Numbered from the stretch's first letter, positions 35,191 through 45,506 are shown. The stretch is DNA of 64,000 bases from Rhodothermales bacterium (GCA_028284865.1 JANQQV010000018.1:1-64000), one strand, 5' to 3'. Translations and numbers: made by a program. The notes: generated by a model from the sequence alone, not told the origin.

Positions 35191-38100
35191 CCACCCTTAC
35201 CACCAGCGAGTAGAGCACGGGGACCACAATCAAGGTCAACAACGTCGCGGCAACCAGGCCTCCGGTGATGACAATAGCCATAGGAGCACGCAGCTCAGCG
35301 CCTGGGCCGAGCCCAAGGGACAACGGCAACAATCCAAACGCCGTTGTGACCGTCGTCATGATGATCGGACGAAGACGATCCCTTCCGGCTTCCATAATGG
35401 CCGGCATGAGCTTGACCCCGGTCGCTCGGCGTTGGTTGATGAAATCAACTTTGACAATGGCATCGTTGACCACAATACCTATCAAGACGACACATCCGGT
35501 AAGGCTCATCAAATTGACCGTCTGTCCCGTCACAAGCAGAATGAGAGCCACGCCGGAAAGCGCCAGCGGAACGGTCAACAGAATGACCAACGGTTGAACT
35601 AGGCTTTCGAACTGCGCCGCGAGAATCAGATAAACCAGCAGGATCGACAACAGGAAACTGATGCCGACAGCACGAAGGCTGTTTCTGAATGCCTCATTCG
35701 CTCCACCGACTCGTAGGCGCACGTTCGTCGGAAGCGCGGGCACGAGCTGGGCTTGGATGGCGTCGGTGGCATCATCGAGATCTGACTGGGCACTTACGTC
35801 GGCAAGGATGCGAAGGATGGGAATCTGGTCACCTCGCATCAACGAAGCGGGAAGCAGCACGTACTCGGCCTTCAGGAACGTCGATAGCGGTAGCAGTCCC
35901 CCTTGTGTCGGAACGGGTTCGGCCAGCAACGCCTCAACGGTTGCTTTCCGAGGTGTACGCAGAAGAATCGGAATCTCTTCGTTCACCGACCGCAAATCGG
36001 TAGCATGGGCGCCGCTGGCCGCTGCCTCCAACTGGGTCGTGAGTTGGGCCGATGATACGCCGTACCGAGACATGGTCTCTCGATCGAAGCTAAGTCGGTA
36101 AGCCGGCACTTCGAAATCGTCGGACAGCCGCACGTTGACCAGCTCTGGCATCTGCTCCAGCGAGCTCAACGCCGTCGACAACACCGGTGCCCCATCCTCT
36201 CGTCGCTCCACAAGCAGGTCGATAAACAAATCTGATTCTTCGTTCGAAAGCAGCATCTCCAATTGCGTGCGCTCTGAGGCCACCTCAATCTGCACATCCT
36301 CTGGGGTTGTCAATGATTGAATGGCTGAAATCGCCTCTTCCAAATCAACACCGGGCGAAAGCATAGCCAACAAATCCGCCTCGTACGGCGGACGGGGATC
36401 GATCTGCAGGCGAGATTCGTCGCGCTCACCGATGTCTGATAGAATGTGCTCAAAGTCAGGCGAATCCAAGGCAAAGGCTTCGAATGAACGTGTGCGCTCT
36501 GAGACCAGCTCCAAATCCGCGTCCGCAGGAAGGGCGAGGTGAACGTTGATCCGCCCTTGGTTGGTTTGAGGCACCACTTCCCGATTGACATTCATGCCAA
36601 CCCAGCCACCCAGCATGAGAAATAGCAACGCACCCACACTCACGGCCAGGCGATGCTTGAGGGCACCAGACAACAGTGTCTCATAGAACCGAAGCACCGG
36701 GCCTCCCGTTCGAGAATCTGAGTCTTCTGAAAGGTCTTGATCCTCTGCACTGGTCCAAGCGGCGACCAACGGGACCACGGTCAAACCAACCAGCAGTGAT
36801 GCAGAGAGAGAGGCCACGATGGCTAGTGACTGATCAGCAAACAGTCTCCCGGCCAGCCCCTCAACCAACGTCAACGGCAAAAAGACAGCTACGGTGGTTA
36901 GCGTACTGGCCGTGATGGCCCCGGCTACTTCTGATGCCCCCTGAATGCCGGCTTCTCTCTCGCTCAAACCACCTTCCCGTAGCCGAGCTATGTTTTCGAC
37001 TACGACGATGGCATTGTCCACCAGCATCCCCACTCCGAGGGCCAGCCCGGACAACGAAATCAGGTTGAAGGAGATGTCCATCACCTCAAACAAAATGAGG
37101 GATATCCCCAATGAAAGGGGAACGGCCAGACCAACAGCCAGCAGTGCCCTCTTTCGTCGCAGAAACAACAAGAGCACCAGCAAGGCGAGCAAGCCACCAA
37201 AAAGCACCGCCTGAGTCAAGCCGCTGATGGCTTCCTCGATAAAAACACTCTCGTCGACGACGACATCTAAGCGGATGTCATCCAGGTCTTCCTGCAGTTC
37301 GAGCAGGGCTTGGCGCACCTCTTCGGACGCACGGACGGTATTTGCATCTGGTCGACGTTCCACCAACAGCATCAACGTTTCGGTACCGTCGTACCGAACC
37401 AGTCCACGCCGTTCATCTACTCCCTCTCGAACCTCTGCGAGATCTCGGAGTCGGATCGGGCGATCCCCGCTCCAGGACACAACGGTCGACGCAATGTCCT
37501 GTACGGTTTCGAATTCACCGGTCACTTCAACCGAGTAGCGAAAAGGTCCCCGCCTGATCGATCCCCCAGGCTGTGCGACGTTTGCAGTACGCAGCGCCGA
37601 TTCCAATTGCACCAGATTGACACTATGCGCTGCGAGTGCGGCAGGGTCGAGGCGAACATCAATTTGCCGATCGAATCCGCCCGTCACGATCACCCGAGCC
37701 ACGTCCCGCAGTTGCTCAATTCTTCGGGCAACGACTTCCCGTCCGAGCTGCTTGAGCGCACTCAAGTCTGCCTCTAACCCCTCAGACCCACCATCGTCTC
37801 GTGACAACGCCACGATCATGATGGGTTTGTCGTTTGGATCTATCCGGAGTACGATCGGGCGATCCGATTCCTGTGGCAAGGAGTCTCCAAGTCGATCCAG
37901 CTGCTCGCGGACATCGAGCATGGCCAGATCCAGGTCTGTATTCCAGCCAAAGTCCATCCGAACCATGCTTCCGCCGAGCATGCTCCGTGACGTCAGGCGT
38001 TGTAAGCCGTCAGTTCCGGAAACGGCTTCTTCTATTCGCTCGGAAATAGCTCGTTCAACCCGCTCGGGCGGCACATCCGGATAGGGGGTCCATACGACAA

Positions 38101-38236
38101 GCGTCGGATACCGAAGGTCAGGAAGCAGGGAAACGGGTAGACGTACGTAAGCGACCAACGCCAATACAGACACGAGCAAAAAGAACGCCGTGACGGTTAC
38201 TGGCCGATTGAAACACGCCTGAACCAGTCGTTTCAA
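35183..38236 (-). CDS. RND efflux transporter, inner-membrane pump subunit B
   Basis: A 1017-residue AcrB/MdtBC-like RND protein. It starts VTVTAFFLLVSVLALVAYVRLPVSLLPDLRYPTL, the usual first helix and PxxLLPD motif. The relay region is GVGMLVDNAIVVVENIARL, again with Asp-Asn. The C-terminal cluster has GIVVNDAIVKVDFINQRRA and RPIIMTTVTTAFGLLPLSLGLG. It lies between the adaptor (4-bp overlap) and subunit A (8-bp overlap). Two adjacent and different RND genes with one adaptor match the MdtBC-type heterotrimer arrangement. No outer-membrane factor is encoded nearby, so a chromosomal TolC-like channel is presumably used. Confidence 0.93.
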   Translation of the reverse strand: MKRLVQACFNRPVTVTAFFLLVSVLALVAYVRLPVSLLPDLRYPTLVVWTPYPDVPPERVERAISERIEEAVSGTDGLQRLTSRSMLGGSMVRMDFGWNTDLDLAMLDVREQLDRLGDSLPQESDRPIVLRIDPNDKPIMIVALSRDDGGSEGLEADLSALKQLGREVVARRIEQLRDVARVIVTGGFDRQIDVRLDPAALAAHSVNLVQLESALRTANVAQPGGSIRRGPFRYSVEVTGEFETVQDIASTVVSWSGDRPIRLRDLAEVREGVDERRGLVRYDGTETLMLLVERRPDANTVRASEEVRQALLELQEDLDDIRLDVVVDESVFIEEAISGLTQAVLFGGLLALLVLLLFLRRKRALLAVGLAVPLSLGISLILFEVMDISFNLISLSGLALGVGMLVDNAIVVVENIARLREGGLSEREAGIQGASEVAGAITASTLTTVAVFLPLTLVEGLAGRLFADQSLAIVASLSASLLVGLTVVPLVAAWTSAEDQDLSEDSDSRTGGPVLRFYETLLSGALKHRLAVSVGALLFLMLGGWVGMNVNREVVPQTNQGRINVHLALPADADLELVSERTRSFEAFALDSPDFEHILSDIGERDESRLQIDPRPPYEADLLAMLSPGVDLEEAISAIQSLTTPEDVQIEVASERTQLEMLLSNEESDLFIDLLVERREDGAPVLSTALSSLEQMPELVNVRLSDDFEVPAYRLSFDRETMSRYGVSSAQLTTQLEAAASGAHATDLRSVNEEIPILLRTPRKATVEALLAEPVPTQGGLLPLSTFLKAEYVLLPASLMRGDQIPILRILADVSAQSDLDDATDAIQAQLVPALPTNVRLRVGGANEAFRNSLRAVGISFLLSILLVYLILAAQFESLVQPLVILLTVPLALSGVALILLVTGQTVNLMSLTGCVVLIGIVVNDAIVKVDFINQRRATGVKLMPAIMEAGRDRLRPIIMTTVTTAFGLLPLSLGLGPGAELRAPMAIVITGGLVAATLLTLIVVPVLYSLVVRVDA

Positions 38237-39483
38237 AACGTGAACTCCACTACGTTACCGACAGCAATACGCGCATCATGGGACAAAGAGTGATGCCCAG
38301 AAACCGCAACAGAGTCTCCAGCTACAAGCGGTTCGATGATCTCAACAAAATCGCCTGAACGGCGACCCGTCGTCACATACGTCCACTGGGCCCTGCCTCC
38401 TTCAATCACAAATACCAGGTCGCGCCCTTGCCGAACCAACACCGATTCGGTGGGAACCACGAGTCTGCCTGGAAGGCGATCCGTCTCAAGATCCACATAC
38501 GCAAACACGCCAGAAATAAAGGTCCGGTCCCGGTTGTTAATGGCGACTGTAACCGTCCCGGTGCCCGTTGCAGGATCAACAACCGGATTGATGGAGTGGA
38601 TGCGCCCCGTGACGGTCGTATCTCCGACGGCCGGAATGCGCACCCTCGCCGACGCCCCAGGCGACAGACCGATCAAGTCTCCCTCGAGCACACTGACTTC
38701 TACTTTCATTCGCGAGTCGTCAAGTAGCGTCAGGATTTGTGCCCCCACCGTGACGCGCTGGCCAACTTCAGTCTGCAAGTCCGCCATGCGGCCCGAAATA
38801 GGTGCTTCCACTCGCATGCGCGAAGCCAGGAGCCGTGCTCGTTCCAATCGCTGCTCGGCTTGAGACAGTCCCGTAACCACGGCTTCAACTTCTTCCCGGC
38901 GAGCTCCGGATCGCAAAACGGCTACTTCGTATTCCCGCCGCGCCTGGCGATACTCGTCCAGCGTCAGTGCGCCTTCCTGATAAGCGCTTTGGGCTCGTTT
39001 GAAGGTCTCCTCGGCCCGTACCAATCGGGTCGAATCGGGCGAAGCCGCCTGAGAGCCGGCCAATCGAGCTGCGTACTCGATCTGAGCATTCAATAGCTCT
39101 GTCTCTGCTTCGGCGACTGATATGAGTTGCTCCTGGTCCTCGAGTCGAAGCAGCATGTCGCCAGCAGACACGAACTGGCCTTGCTCGAACGGCCGCTCTG
39201 TTACGATGCCCGTAGCCTGAGAGCTGATTTCTGCTTTTCGCCAGGGAGCCATGTGACCGGTTGCCTCGGCTCGGAGAACAAAGTCTGTGGGCTCCACGAC
39301 CATGACATCCACTACGGCATTGGACGTGGTCCTTTCAGCCGTTGGCCGGTCTTCTTCGGATTCTTCGGCCCCTACAATTGCTGGCCACAATGCGTATCCG
39401 GAAAGACCAACCACGGCTATGGCCAGTATCACGCCTGCTACATGCCAGGCTTTGATGCCTCGGCGCTTCTTCTTGTCCGTCAT
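38233..39483 (-). CDS. RND efflux periplasmic adaptor (HlyD/AcrA family)
   Basis: A 416-residue membrane fusion protein with an N-terminal anchor (AWHVAGVILAIAVVGLSGYALW). A lipoyl/barrel-sandwich half follows (VLRAEATGHMAPWRKAEISSQATGIV, PFEQGQFVSAGDMLLRLEDQ), then a coiled-coil hairpin (about 120-220, rich in Glu/Arg/Ala). The second lipoyl half is RVEAPISGRMADLQTEVGQRVTVG, and beta-barrel and membrane-proximal domains end in SGHHSLSHDARIAVGNVVEF. It is the first gene of the three-gene efflux operon and bridges the RND pump to an outer-membrane channel. The 210-bp region upstream is shared with a divergent propeller lipoprotein gene. Confidence 0.92.
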   Translation of the reverse strand: MTDKKKRRGIKAWHVAGVILAIAVVGLSGYALWPAIVGAEESEEDRPTAERTTSNAVVDVMVVEPTDFVLRAEATGHMAPWRKAEISSQATGIVTERPFEQGQFVSAGDMLLRLEDQEQLISVAEAETELLNAQIEYAARLAGSQAASPDSTRLVRAEETFKRAQSAYQEGALTLDEYRQARREYEVAVLRSGARREEVEAVVTGLSQAEQRLERARLLASRMRVEAPISGRMADLQTEVGQRVTVGAQILTLLDDSRMKVEVSVLEGDLIGLSPGASARVRIPAVGDTTVTGRIHSINPVVDPATGTGTVTVAINNRDRTFISGVFAYVDLETDRLPGRLVVPTESVLVRQGRDLVFVIEGGRAQWTYVTTGRRSGDFVEIIEPLVAGDSVAVSGHHSLSHDARIAVGNVVEFTF

Positions 39484-39693
39484 GGGGATGTGCGTTTGGC
39501 TTTCCTGAAAAAACGCAATCGGAGGCGAAAGCGAAAGGTAGTAGAGTTCCCTGTTGATTGATCCCTCAGATGGTCAGGAGTTTCCCGCTATTGGGGCTTT
39601 AGTACAATCACACCAACGACCCAGTGGTCGTCGAAACTGTTGACCGCAATGCGTTAATTGTCCATCCGCATAGACAAGCTCTGGTTATTCCCC

Positions 39694-40824
39694 ATGCGAC
39701 TCCTCAATTCTGCATTCAGCACCCTCCTTTTCGGCTCTCTGGTGGTCGGATGCAACAGCGGACCTGATCCTGACCCTCGTTTCGTGACCAATCCAGACGT
39801 TCCTGACGGCAACGAACAGGCACTCAGCAACATTCAGGCGGAAGTTGTGGCCACGTTTGGGGGTGAGTCCGACAATCTGGACGAGGTGCTGAGCGGTTGG
39901 TTTTATCTGACTGTTGGCCCAGGTGGACAGATCGTGGTTATGGACAACCAAACGAATGAACTCAAGTCTTTCGATGGCGAAGGACGTCACTTGTGGACTG
40001 CTTTTGGACCAGGAGAGGCACCGGGTGAGATCAACAACGCGGGTCAGCCGCACTTTGGTAGCGATGGCAAGATCTATTTACCGAACCAGGGTACTGCTCG
40101 ACTCGATATCATTTCCGCAGAAGGAGAGTTTGAAACCAGCCTTGATTTCACCGAGATGGGCTTGGATCGACCCGCGTTTCAGGGCTTTTTGAGCGACTCG
40201 ATCGCCGTGTTTTACAACTGGCGCAGAGGATCCTACGGGGGACTCTTCTCTACTGTCTCTGTCGGCGACCAATGGAGTTTCGCGGACTCGTTTTTTGTAG
40301 AGTTTGAAAACGATGAACCCGCCGACGCTCGATTGATTTCTTGGCTGGAATCTGCCGCAGTAGATGGGTCCATTGTCGTCCCGAATCAACATGCCTTCGA
40401 GCAACGTGTCTACTCGCCATCGGGCGAATTGATGAAGACCATGACCCGAGAAAAGACTGGTCTAGTCGGTATCCAGCTGGTCGAAAGCGAACGGGGATAC
40501 GGCCAGGTTCAATACAGTCGCCAGCAAGCACCATGGGTACTCGATGATGAATGGTTGATTGTTCTGAGCCGGTGGACGCTCAACTGGGAAGAGCTCATCG
40601 ATTTCATGATCAACCCTGTCGAGGGCACGCGCCCTCCAGCAGACTCCCGTGAATCCCTTGATTTCTACACGCGTGATTGGGAGCTCGTTTGGTCGCTTGA
40701 TGCGGACCAAATTTCCGAGGTATTCAACGGACCCATCTACGCAACGGACAGTGCCGGTCACGTCTACACGTTTGATACGGATACAGGGATGGGGTACAAG
40801 TACCGGTTGAAGGTCAGTAAATAG
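39694..40824 (+). CDS. Six-bladed beta-propeller lipoprotein
   Basis: A 376-residue lipoprotein; ATG 39694 gives MRLLNSAFSTLLFGSLVVGC with the Cys at 20, whereas the upstream TTG at 39658 would add an odd extension. Blades include WFYLTVGPGGQIVVMDNQTNELKSFDGEG, the family turn FGPGEAPGEINNAGQPHFG, and DGKIYLPNQGTARLDIISAEGEF. It opens a block of eight propeller genes and is divergent from the efflux operon. The acidic, low-lysine composition is like that of its neighbours. Ligand and role unknown. Confidence 0.75.
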   Translation: MRLLNSAFSTLLFGSLVVGCNSGPDPDPRFVTNPDVPDGNEQALSNIQAEVVATFGGESDNLDEVLSGWFYLTVGPGGQIVVMDNQTNELKSFDGEGRHLWTAFGPGEAPGEINNAGQPHFGSDGKIYLPNQGTARLDIISAEGEFETSLDFTEMGLDRPAFQGFLSDSIAVFYNWRRGSYGGLFSTVSVGDQWSFADSFFVEFENDEPADARLISWLESAAVDGSIVVPNQHAFEQRVYSPSGELMKTMTREKTGLVGIQLVESERGYGQVQYSRQQAPWVLDDEWLIVLSRWTLNWEELIDFMINPVEGTRPPADSRESLDFYTRDWELVWSLDADQISEVFNGPIYATDSAGHVYTFDTDTGMGYKYRLKVSK

Positions 40825-40857
40825 TCGGCGTCGATTCGCCGACAGAATCGAACAGCC

Positions 40858-41925
40858 CTACTTAACGAGACGATAAACAGCTGCCATGGGGTACTCTTCG
40901 TCCGGTTGAACGACCAACGTGTCGTGTTCACCAGCCCAAATAAACGCGAAGGGCACTTCCTCATTGGGGCCGTCATACACGATCTCAATCAACTCGCCTT
41001 GGGTATCAAAAAGTCGTTGGGTGCGGCATCGGGTGATGGTTTCACCTGCTTTTGCGGCAGCTTGGTACTTCTCGACGGTATCCGGTTCACACGGCCAACG
41101 AACATTGGTGAACACGTAGCCAGTGTCAATTGCCGTCAGGTCCACCTCCACAGGAAACATGGCAGACAAGTTTCCATTGTCGAATCGGGTTAGCACCGGA
41201 GGTAGCATATTTCCTTCGCTTTCGGCAACGTATTGCTCACCTTTCAATTGATCAGTGAGCTTCCAATAGCCATCCGCGAAGGCGTGACCAATGAAGACGG
41301 AGCCATCGAGGACTTCGCAACCAACGCCGATGCTAAACCCGCGAGGGGGATCGTCGACTCCAGGCAGTCTGAATTCTCTCTCATTCAAGACGGCCCCGGT
41401 TGTGCGATCAATCACATACGTGTGGTTGCCATATGACGCACTCATCGAGCGCGTTAGAACCATCCTATTTTCGTCAAGCCATCCGCATATACCAGCTCGA
41501 TCAAAGCCAAATTCATTCACAGCCGTGGAGCTTTCGAATTCGCCAGCCATGGAATAATAATCAATTCGCGTCCCGCGCTGATTCGTGAAATGAATCTGAT
41601 TGTTGACGAACCATGCTTTGCCAAAGCGAGAAAGCTCTCCGGGACCCTCTCCTTTCGAGTCTACCGTCCACAAATGGTCTCCCGAAGCCGAATAGACAAC
41701 TATCTGACCGCCTGGGCTATCCGAAACCACGATCTGTCCGTCAGGACCAATCGAGGCCGCAGAAATGGCCTGAAAGAAGATATCTGAGTCTTCGTCCCCA
41801 ATTGTGAACTTAAGCTCGTACCGCTGATCGCCGAGCTGGATGTTCTGCATCTGTGCCAAAGCGTGGTTGCCAAATGCCCCTACAGCGACAACCAGTGCCA
41901 GGAGACATTTATCGACTCGATTCAT
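40858..41925 (-). CDS. Secreted six-bladed beta-propeller protein
   Basis: A 355-residue protein from ATG 41925 (MNRVDKCLLALVVAVGAFGNHALAQ), with a signal peptidase I site after ALA and no lipobox. Propeller blades include ISAASIGPDGQIVVSDSPGGQIVVYSASGDHLWTV, the turn KGEGPGELSRFGKAWFV, and NQIHFTNQRGTRIDYYSMAGEF. Its start codon overlaps the stop of the preceding gene (TCAT at 41922-41925, read ATGA on the minus strand). It is the last of a three-gene minus-strand operon of propeller proteins, convergent with the lipoprotein at 39694. Confidence 0.75.
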   Translation of the reverse strand: MNRVDKCLLALVVAVGAFGNHALAQMQNIQLGDQRYELKFTIGDEDSDIFFQAISAASIGPDGQIVVSDSPGGQIVVYSASGDHLWTVDSKGEGPGELSRFGKAWFVNNQIHFTNQRGTRIDYYSMAGEFESSTAVNEFGFDRAGICGWLDENRMVLTRSMSASYGNHTYVIDRTTGAVLNEREFRLPGVDDPPRGFSIGVGCEVLDGSVFIGHAFADGYWKLTDQLKGEQYVAESEGNMLPPVLTRFDNGNLSAMFPVEVDLTAIDTGYVFTNVRWPCEPDTVEKYQAAAKAGETITRCRTQRLFDTQGELIEIVYDGPNEEVPFAFIWAGEHDTLVVQPDEEYPMAAVYRLVK

Positions 41926-43082
41926 AGTTCCAATGGTGTGGTTCTGGCTAGTACTGGGTTGCCCTCTGGGTCTACGAAGGAGATCAATAATCGCCCCGAA
42001 GAATCGGCGTCCCATACGCGAACTCTGCTTCCGGTCTGCGAGTCGAGATCGAGCCGGACACGTTCCTCGAATCCATTTCGTAGGCTGAATACATCAACGT
42101 ACGTCTCTGGTGGCTGATCATCAGCGTACGTGAATGAAACACCGAATCGCCCTCCCGGCAACGTGACAACTTGGGTGTTCCACACGCGAATCACGGACGA
42201 TTGCTTGCCGATTCCGGCGAGGTGTAATGTCAGCACGCGACCTTTAGTGCCCTTCGGGGCTTGAGCAGGGCTTTCGATCACGAATCCCGGATCGGGCCCC
42301 AGATCGGCCGGAATGGTCATCGCTTTGATTTGACCAAAGCCGTTCGTCAGCAAAGGAACGACGACTATCTGCCCCGAATAAAGCTCAGGAACGATGACCA
42401 CGCGAGCCTCACTGCTTTCCGACTGCATCCAAGCGGAACGGAATGCTCTTAACATATTCGCTCGAAAGGCGTGAAGCGGATTGTCTAAATCTACCACCTG
42501 ACTGGGGTGGACCACCGACGCCTTGATCATGTCTTGATCCTGACTGAACCGATGAACCAATAATTCTGGCTCGACCCATAACGTAGCTGGCTGATATGCC
42601 ACGACCCATTCGTCGGAAGTTGGATCGACATGAAGCAGATCAATAGCCCTTCCTCCGAAGAGACCTGCGGAAACACTTTCCATCAAATCGCCCTGATTTG
42701 AATACGCGCTGAATTGGCCATTCGAAATATCATACGCGAGCAACGAGTCGGAGCCAGCGTCAATCATCGAGACTATCCGCGAAAACTCTCCGGGGCCGGA
42801 GCCCGCTGATCCCAACTGAGCTAACTCGTTGCCCTCGCTGTAAAAATGTCGAAGGGAGTTCTGGGACTTTTCAACGAGAAACGCTGAACCGTTGGCCGCC
42901 AGAATGGCCATCCAGGGCTCATCCAGAAATACGCCGCTTTCTTCGTGGCCTACGGACCATTCAACCTCAAGCTGAACACCGCGGGTGTCCTCCCACGACT
43001 GCGCAAATGCCCAGACCGGGGACACTGAGCAGAGGGTAACGGCCAACAGAATGCCTTTGGCGCCGGTCTGATTGGTTCTCAT
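41922..43082 (-). CDS. Secreted six-bladed beta-propeller protein
   Basis: A 386-residue protein with a cleavable signal peptide (GILLAVTLCSVSPVWAFAQ). The mature N-terminus VQLEVEWSVGHEESGVFLDEPW closely resembles that of the next gene upstream (LEVEWELGGEESGVFFTSPRD), so these two are direct paralogs. The propeller turn is GSAGSGPGEFSRIVSMIDAG. It overlaps both neighbours by 4 bp (ATGA), which indicates translational coupling across all three genes and roughly equal amounts of each protein. Confidence 0.75.
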   Translation of the reverse strand: MRTNQTGAKGILLAVTLCSVSPVWAFAQSWEDTRGVQLEVEWSVGHEESGVFLDEPWMAILAANGSAFLVEKSQNSLRHFYSEGNELAQLGSAGSGPGEFSRIVSMIDAGSDSLLAYDISNGQFSAYSNQGDLMESVSAGLFGGRAIDLLHVDPTSDEWVVAYQPATLWVEPELLVHRFSQDQDMIKASVVHPSQVVDLDNPLHAFRANMLRAFRSAWMQSESSEARVVIVPELYSGQIVVVPLLTNGFGQIKAMTIPADLGPDPGFVIESPAQAPKGTKGRVLTLHLAGIGKQSSVIRVWNTQVVTLPGGRFGVSFTYADDQPPETYVDVFSLRNGFEERVRLDLDSQTGSRVRVWDADSSGRLLISFVDPEGNPVLARTTPLEL

Positions 43083-44227
43083 TTCGCTTCTACCAATTTG
43101 CCTCGGCCCAGAATGGGCACCATCTCTTCTGTGTAGTAGAGGAAGTAAACTTCATCTGTCCCACTACCTCTAAGAAAAGTTGGACCAATGCCACTTTCGA
43201 CAATTGGGAGATCAAAGGTTATTGAATGACGACCAACGTGCAGACCGGTCTGATCAAAGGCGTCGATCCAAATACCATCCATGCCGCTCTCTTCTGAAGA
43301 AAAAACTATTCCGATTCCGCCGTCTTTCAACGGTAAAGTGACATGTGCGAAGTTGTGGATATCTGCGAAATGCACGCCATCTCGTCCGTATGACCCCAAG
43401 GCATTTCCATATTTGTTGCCAGCGGCTCTCATCTCTTCTCGACTGATTTCCAGCTTGGTGGCATGCGGCAGCGTCGATTCATTTGACACTCGATGAACGA
43501 CGGACTCTCCAAAGTCACCCGATTCAAACGGTATGGAAACCCAAGTTCCCGTATAGTATTTCGGCACAACTAAGACCGCTTCTCGGTCTGATCCCCGATA
43601 CCACGATCCGGCCAAATAGGTGAGGATGCTACGTGCGGTGAAGGCATACACTGGATCCTCGACATCCAGAAACTCCGTAGGGGCCAAAGCACCTCCTCCC
43701 GATATCTCATCATCCAGATCAGCCCAATGGGCCAAAGGACTGTTGGCGTCTCGTTCTTGTGCCTCCTGCAGAAAAGCGATCCGATCGGTGGCCGAGTCAT
43801 ATGCTCCCAACCACATGAGACGCGAGGAAATACCAGGCAGCGTGATGTGCCTCACGAGCCGACCGGACGCATCAAATTCTGCAAGTCGGCCACCTCGGCG
43901 GTCATGAGCCAAGACGCCTTCGTTGGGCATGGCAAGCAGGCTGGTCACTTCGGAGAATTCCCCGGGGCCTTGGCCTTCACGGCCAATAGTCCTTACTTCT
44001 TCTCCTGACTTTGTGAACATGCGGATTTCTAGATCGCGCCGGTCGCTCAAGTATAAGTACTCCCCCGCGCCGATTACCAGGTCGCGAGGAGAAGTGAAAA
44101 ACACCCCACTCTCTTCTCCCCCCAACTCCCATTCCACTTCCAAATGCCAAGGGGACTGGTCCAATTGGGCTGTGGCCGGGGCGGTCCCAAATGCGACCAG
44201 AAAAAGGCCAACGAGAATGCGTTTCAT
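43079..44227 (-). CDS. Secreted six-bladed beta-propeller protein
   Basis: A 382-residue protein from ATG 44227 (MKRILVGLFLVAFGTAPATAQ), cleaved after ATA. Blades include SPRDLVIGAGEYLYLSDRRDLEIRMFTKSG and the turn GREGQGPGEFSEVTSLLAM. It is the first gene of the three-gene propeller operon and is paralogous to the second. A 133-bp divergent promoter region separates it from the lipoprotein gene at 44361. A longer frame from 44287 is possible but would destroy the signal peptide. Confidence 0.75.
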   Translation of the reverse strand: MKRILVGLFLVAFGTAPATAQLDQSPWHLEVEWELGGEESGVFFTSPRDLVIGAGEYLYLSDRRDLEIRMFTKSGEEVRTIGREGQGPGEFSEVTSLLAMPNEGVLAHDRRGGRLAEFDASGRLVRHITLPGISSRLMWLGAYDSATDRIAFLQEAQERDANSPLAHWADLDDEISGGGALAPTEFLDVEDPVYAFTARSILTYLAGSWYRGSDREAVLVVPKYYTGTWVSIPFESGDFGESVVHRVSNESTLPHATKLEISREEMRAAGNKYGNALGSYGRDGVHFADIHNFAHVTLPLKDGGIGIVFSSEESGMDGIWIDAFDQTGLHVGRHSITFDLPIVESGIGPTFLRGSGTDEVYFLYYTEEMVPILGRGKLVEAK

Positions 44228-44360
44228 CGACGTATGGATGATGAATGGGAGGGAATGCAACTTGAAGGACACCGTGGCAAAAGACAATAGGCGAATTTAC
44301 CCCACTTTTTGACGGATCAAGCCACTATCATAGAGTGATCAACCCGCCCTCTGTTGCCCT

Positions 44361-45506
44361 ATGCGTCTTCTAGCCCTCGCCATCGCGATTATTGCTGTCG
44401 GTTCAGGTTGTGTCAACAATTCTGACGGAGAACTCAACTCGACCGATGTTCACAACCCCCGTTTAGGTATTTGGCAGGATGCAGCGGAGCCGCCGGTGCG
44501 GTTTGTTCTCGAGCAGACTTGGGGCGTTGAGGACGGTGAGCCAGAAGACATGATCGCACGAATTGGTCGCATCGTGGTCGATCAGGCAGGCAATCTGTAC
44601 TCTCTCGACGGGCAAAGTGCGACGCTGACGTCATGGGATTCTGAAGGACAACATCGCTGGACGCTTTCTGGGGAAGGCGAAGGCCCAGGAGAGTTCCGGT
44701 ATGCGTTCAGCATGGTACACGATGGAGATGGCTCCCTGTATGTGTTCAATCAATCCGGCACCCGAGTCGACCGATTCTCAACGGAGGGTCAGTTTCTGGA
44801 GAGCACACCGACAGAATCAGTGGGGTATGGAAGTCTAGGCGGAATCGGGATGCCTTCGCCGGATGTGCTGGTTGCGTCCGAGAGGGTTTCTGGAATATGG
44901 GGTGCCGGAATACGGGTATTGCGACGCGAGAGCAGTGGATGGGTTGCTGCTGATTCGTTCAATATCGACCAGTCTGAGGGACAGGAGGTACCACCAGGAT
45001 TGTTCTCGGGCCCGCCCGTTCAGGTATTGGGCAAAGCGGTCGTCAATGGCCACGTCTCCCGCTATCAATTCGAATTCCGGGATTTGACGGGACAGGTAGA
45101 GCGAACCGTGACCAGATCTGTTCAGGGTTTGGTGCCGCCTGGAGTCGCCGTCGACGGAAACAGTCGCATGATTGCCATCTTCAGTCAACTTGGGACAGTG
45201 CACCTAGCTGCAGACGGGTTTTACTTGGTTGAAGCCTTTTGGCCTGACCAAGATATCGATCCCAACGCCGAAGCCACGATCATGCTCAAAACACGGCGAA
45301 CGGACCAGCCCTGGAGCAATCAGAGCACGCTAGACGTCTTTGATTCCGATTTTCAGCTTCTGTATTCCATTGAATCAGAAGGCAGAGGCCACGAAGCGTT
45401 CGGGCGGGTGCTTGCATCCGATACTCAAGGCCGGATCTACGCCGTCACCAATGCTGAATTCCCTCAAATCGGGCGATACCGGGTTGAGATCTCTGCGCCT
45501 GAATAG
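44361..45506 (+). CDS. Six-bladed beta-propeller lipoprotein
   Basis: A 381-residue lipoprotein with a short signal MRLLALAIAIIAVGSGC (Cys at 17). Blades include IGRIVVDQAGNLYSLDGQSATLTSWDSEG, the turn GEGEGPGEFRYAFSMVHD, and GSLYVFNQSGTRVDRFSTEG. It is closely related in layout to the lipoprotein at 39694. Its stop lies 1 bp from the stop of the convergent gene at 45508, so no terminator fits between them. Confidence 0.77.
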   Translation: MRLLALAIAIIAVGSGCVNNSDGELNSTDVHNPRLGIWQDAAEPPVRFVLEQTWGVEDGEPEDMIARIGRIVVDQAGNLYSLDGQSATLTSWDSEGQHRWTLSGEGEGPGEFRYAFSMVHDGDGSLYVFNQSGTRVDRFSTEGQFLESTPTESVGYGSLGGIGMPSPDVLVASERVSGIWGAGIRVLRRESSGWVAADSFNIDQSEGQEVPPGLFSGPPVQVLGKAVVNGHVSRYQFEFRDLTGQVERTVTRSVQGLVPPGVAVDGNSRMIAIFSQLGTVHLAADGFYLVEAFWPDQDIDPNAEATIMLKTRRTDQPWSNQSTLDVFDSDFQLLYSIESEGRGHEAFGRVLASDTQGRIYAVTNAEFPQIGRYRVEISAPE

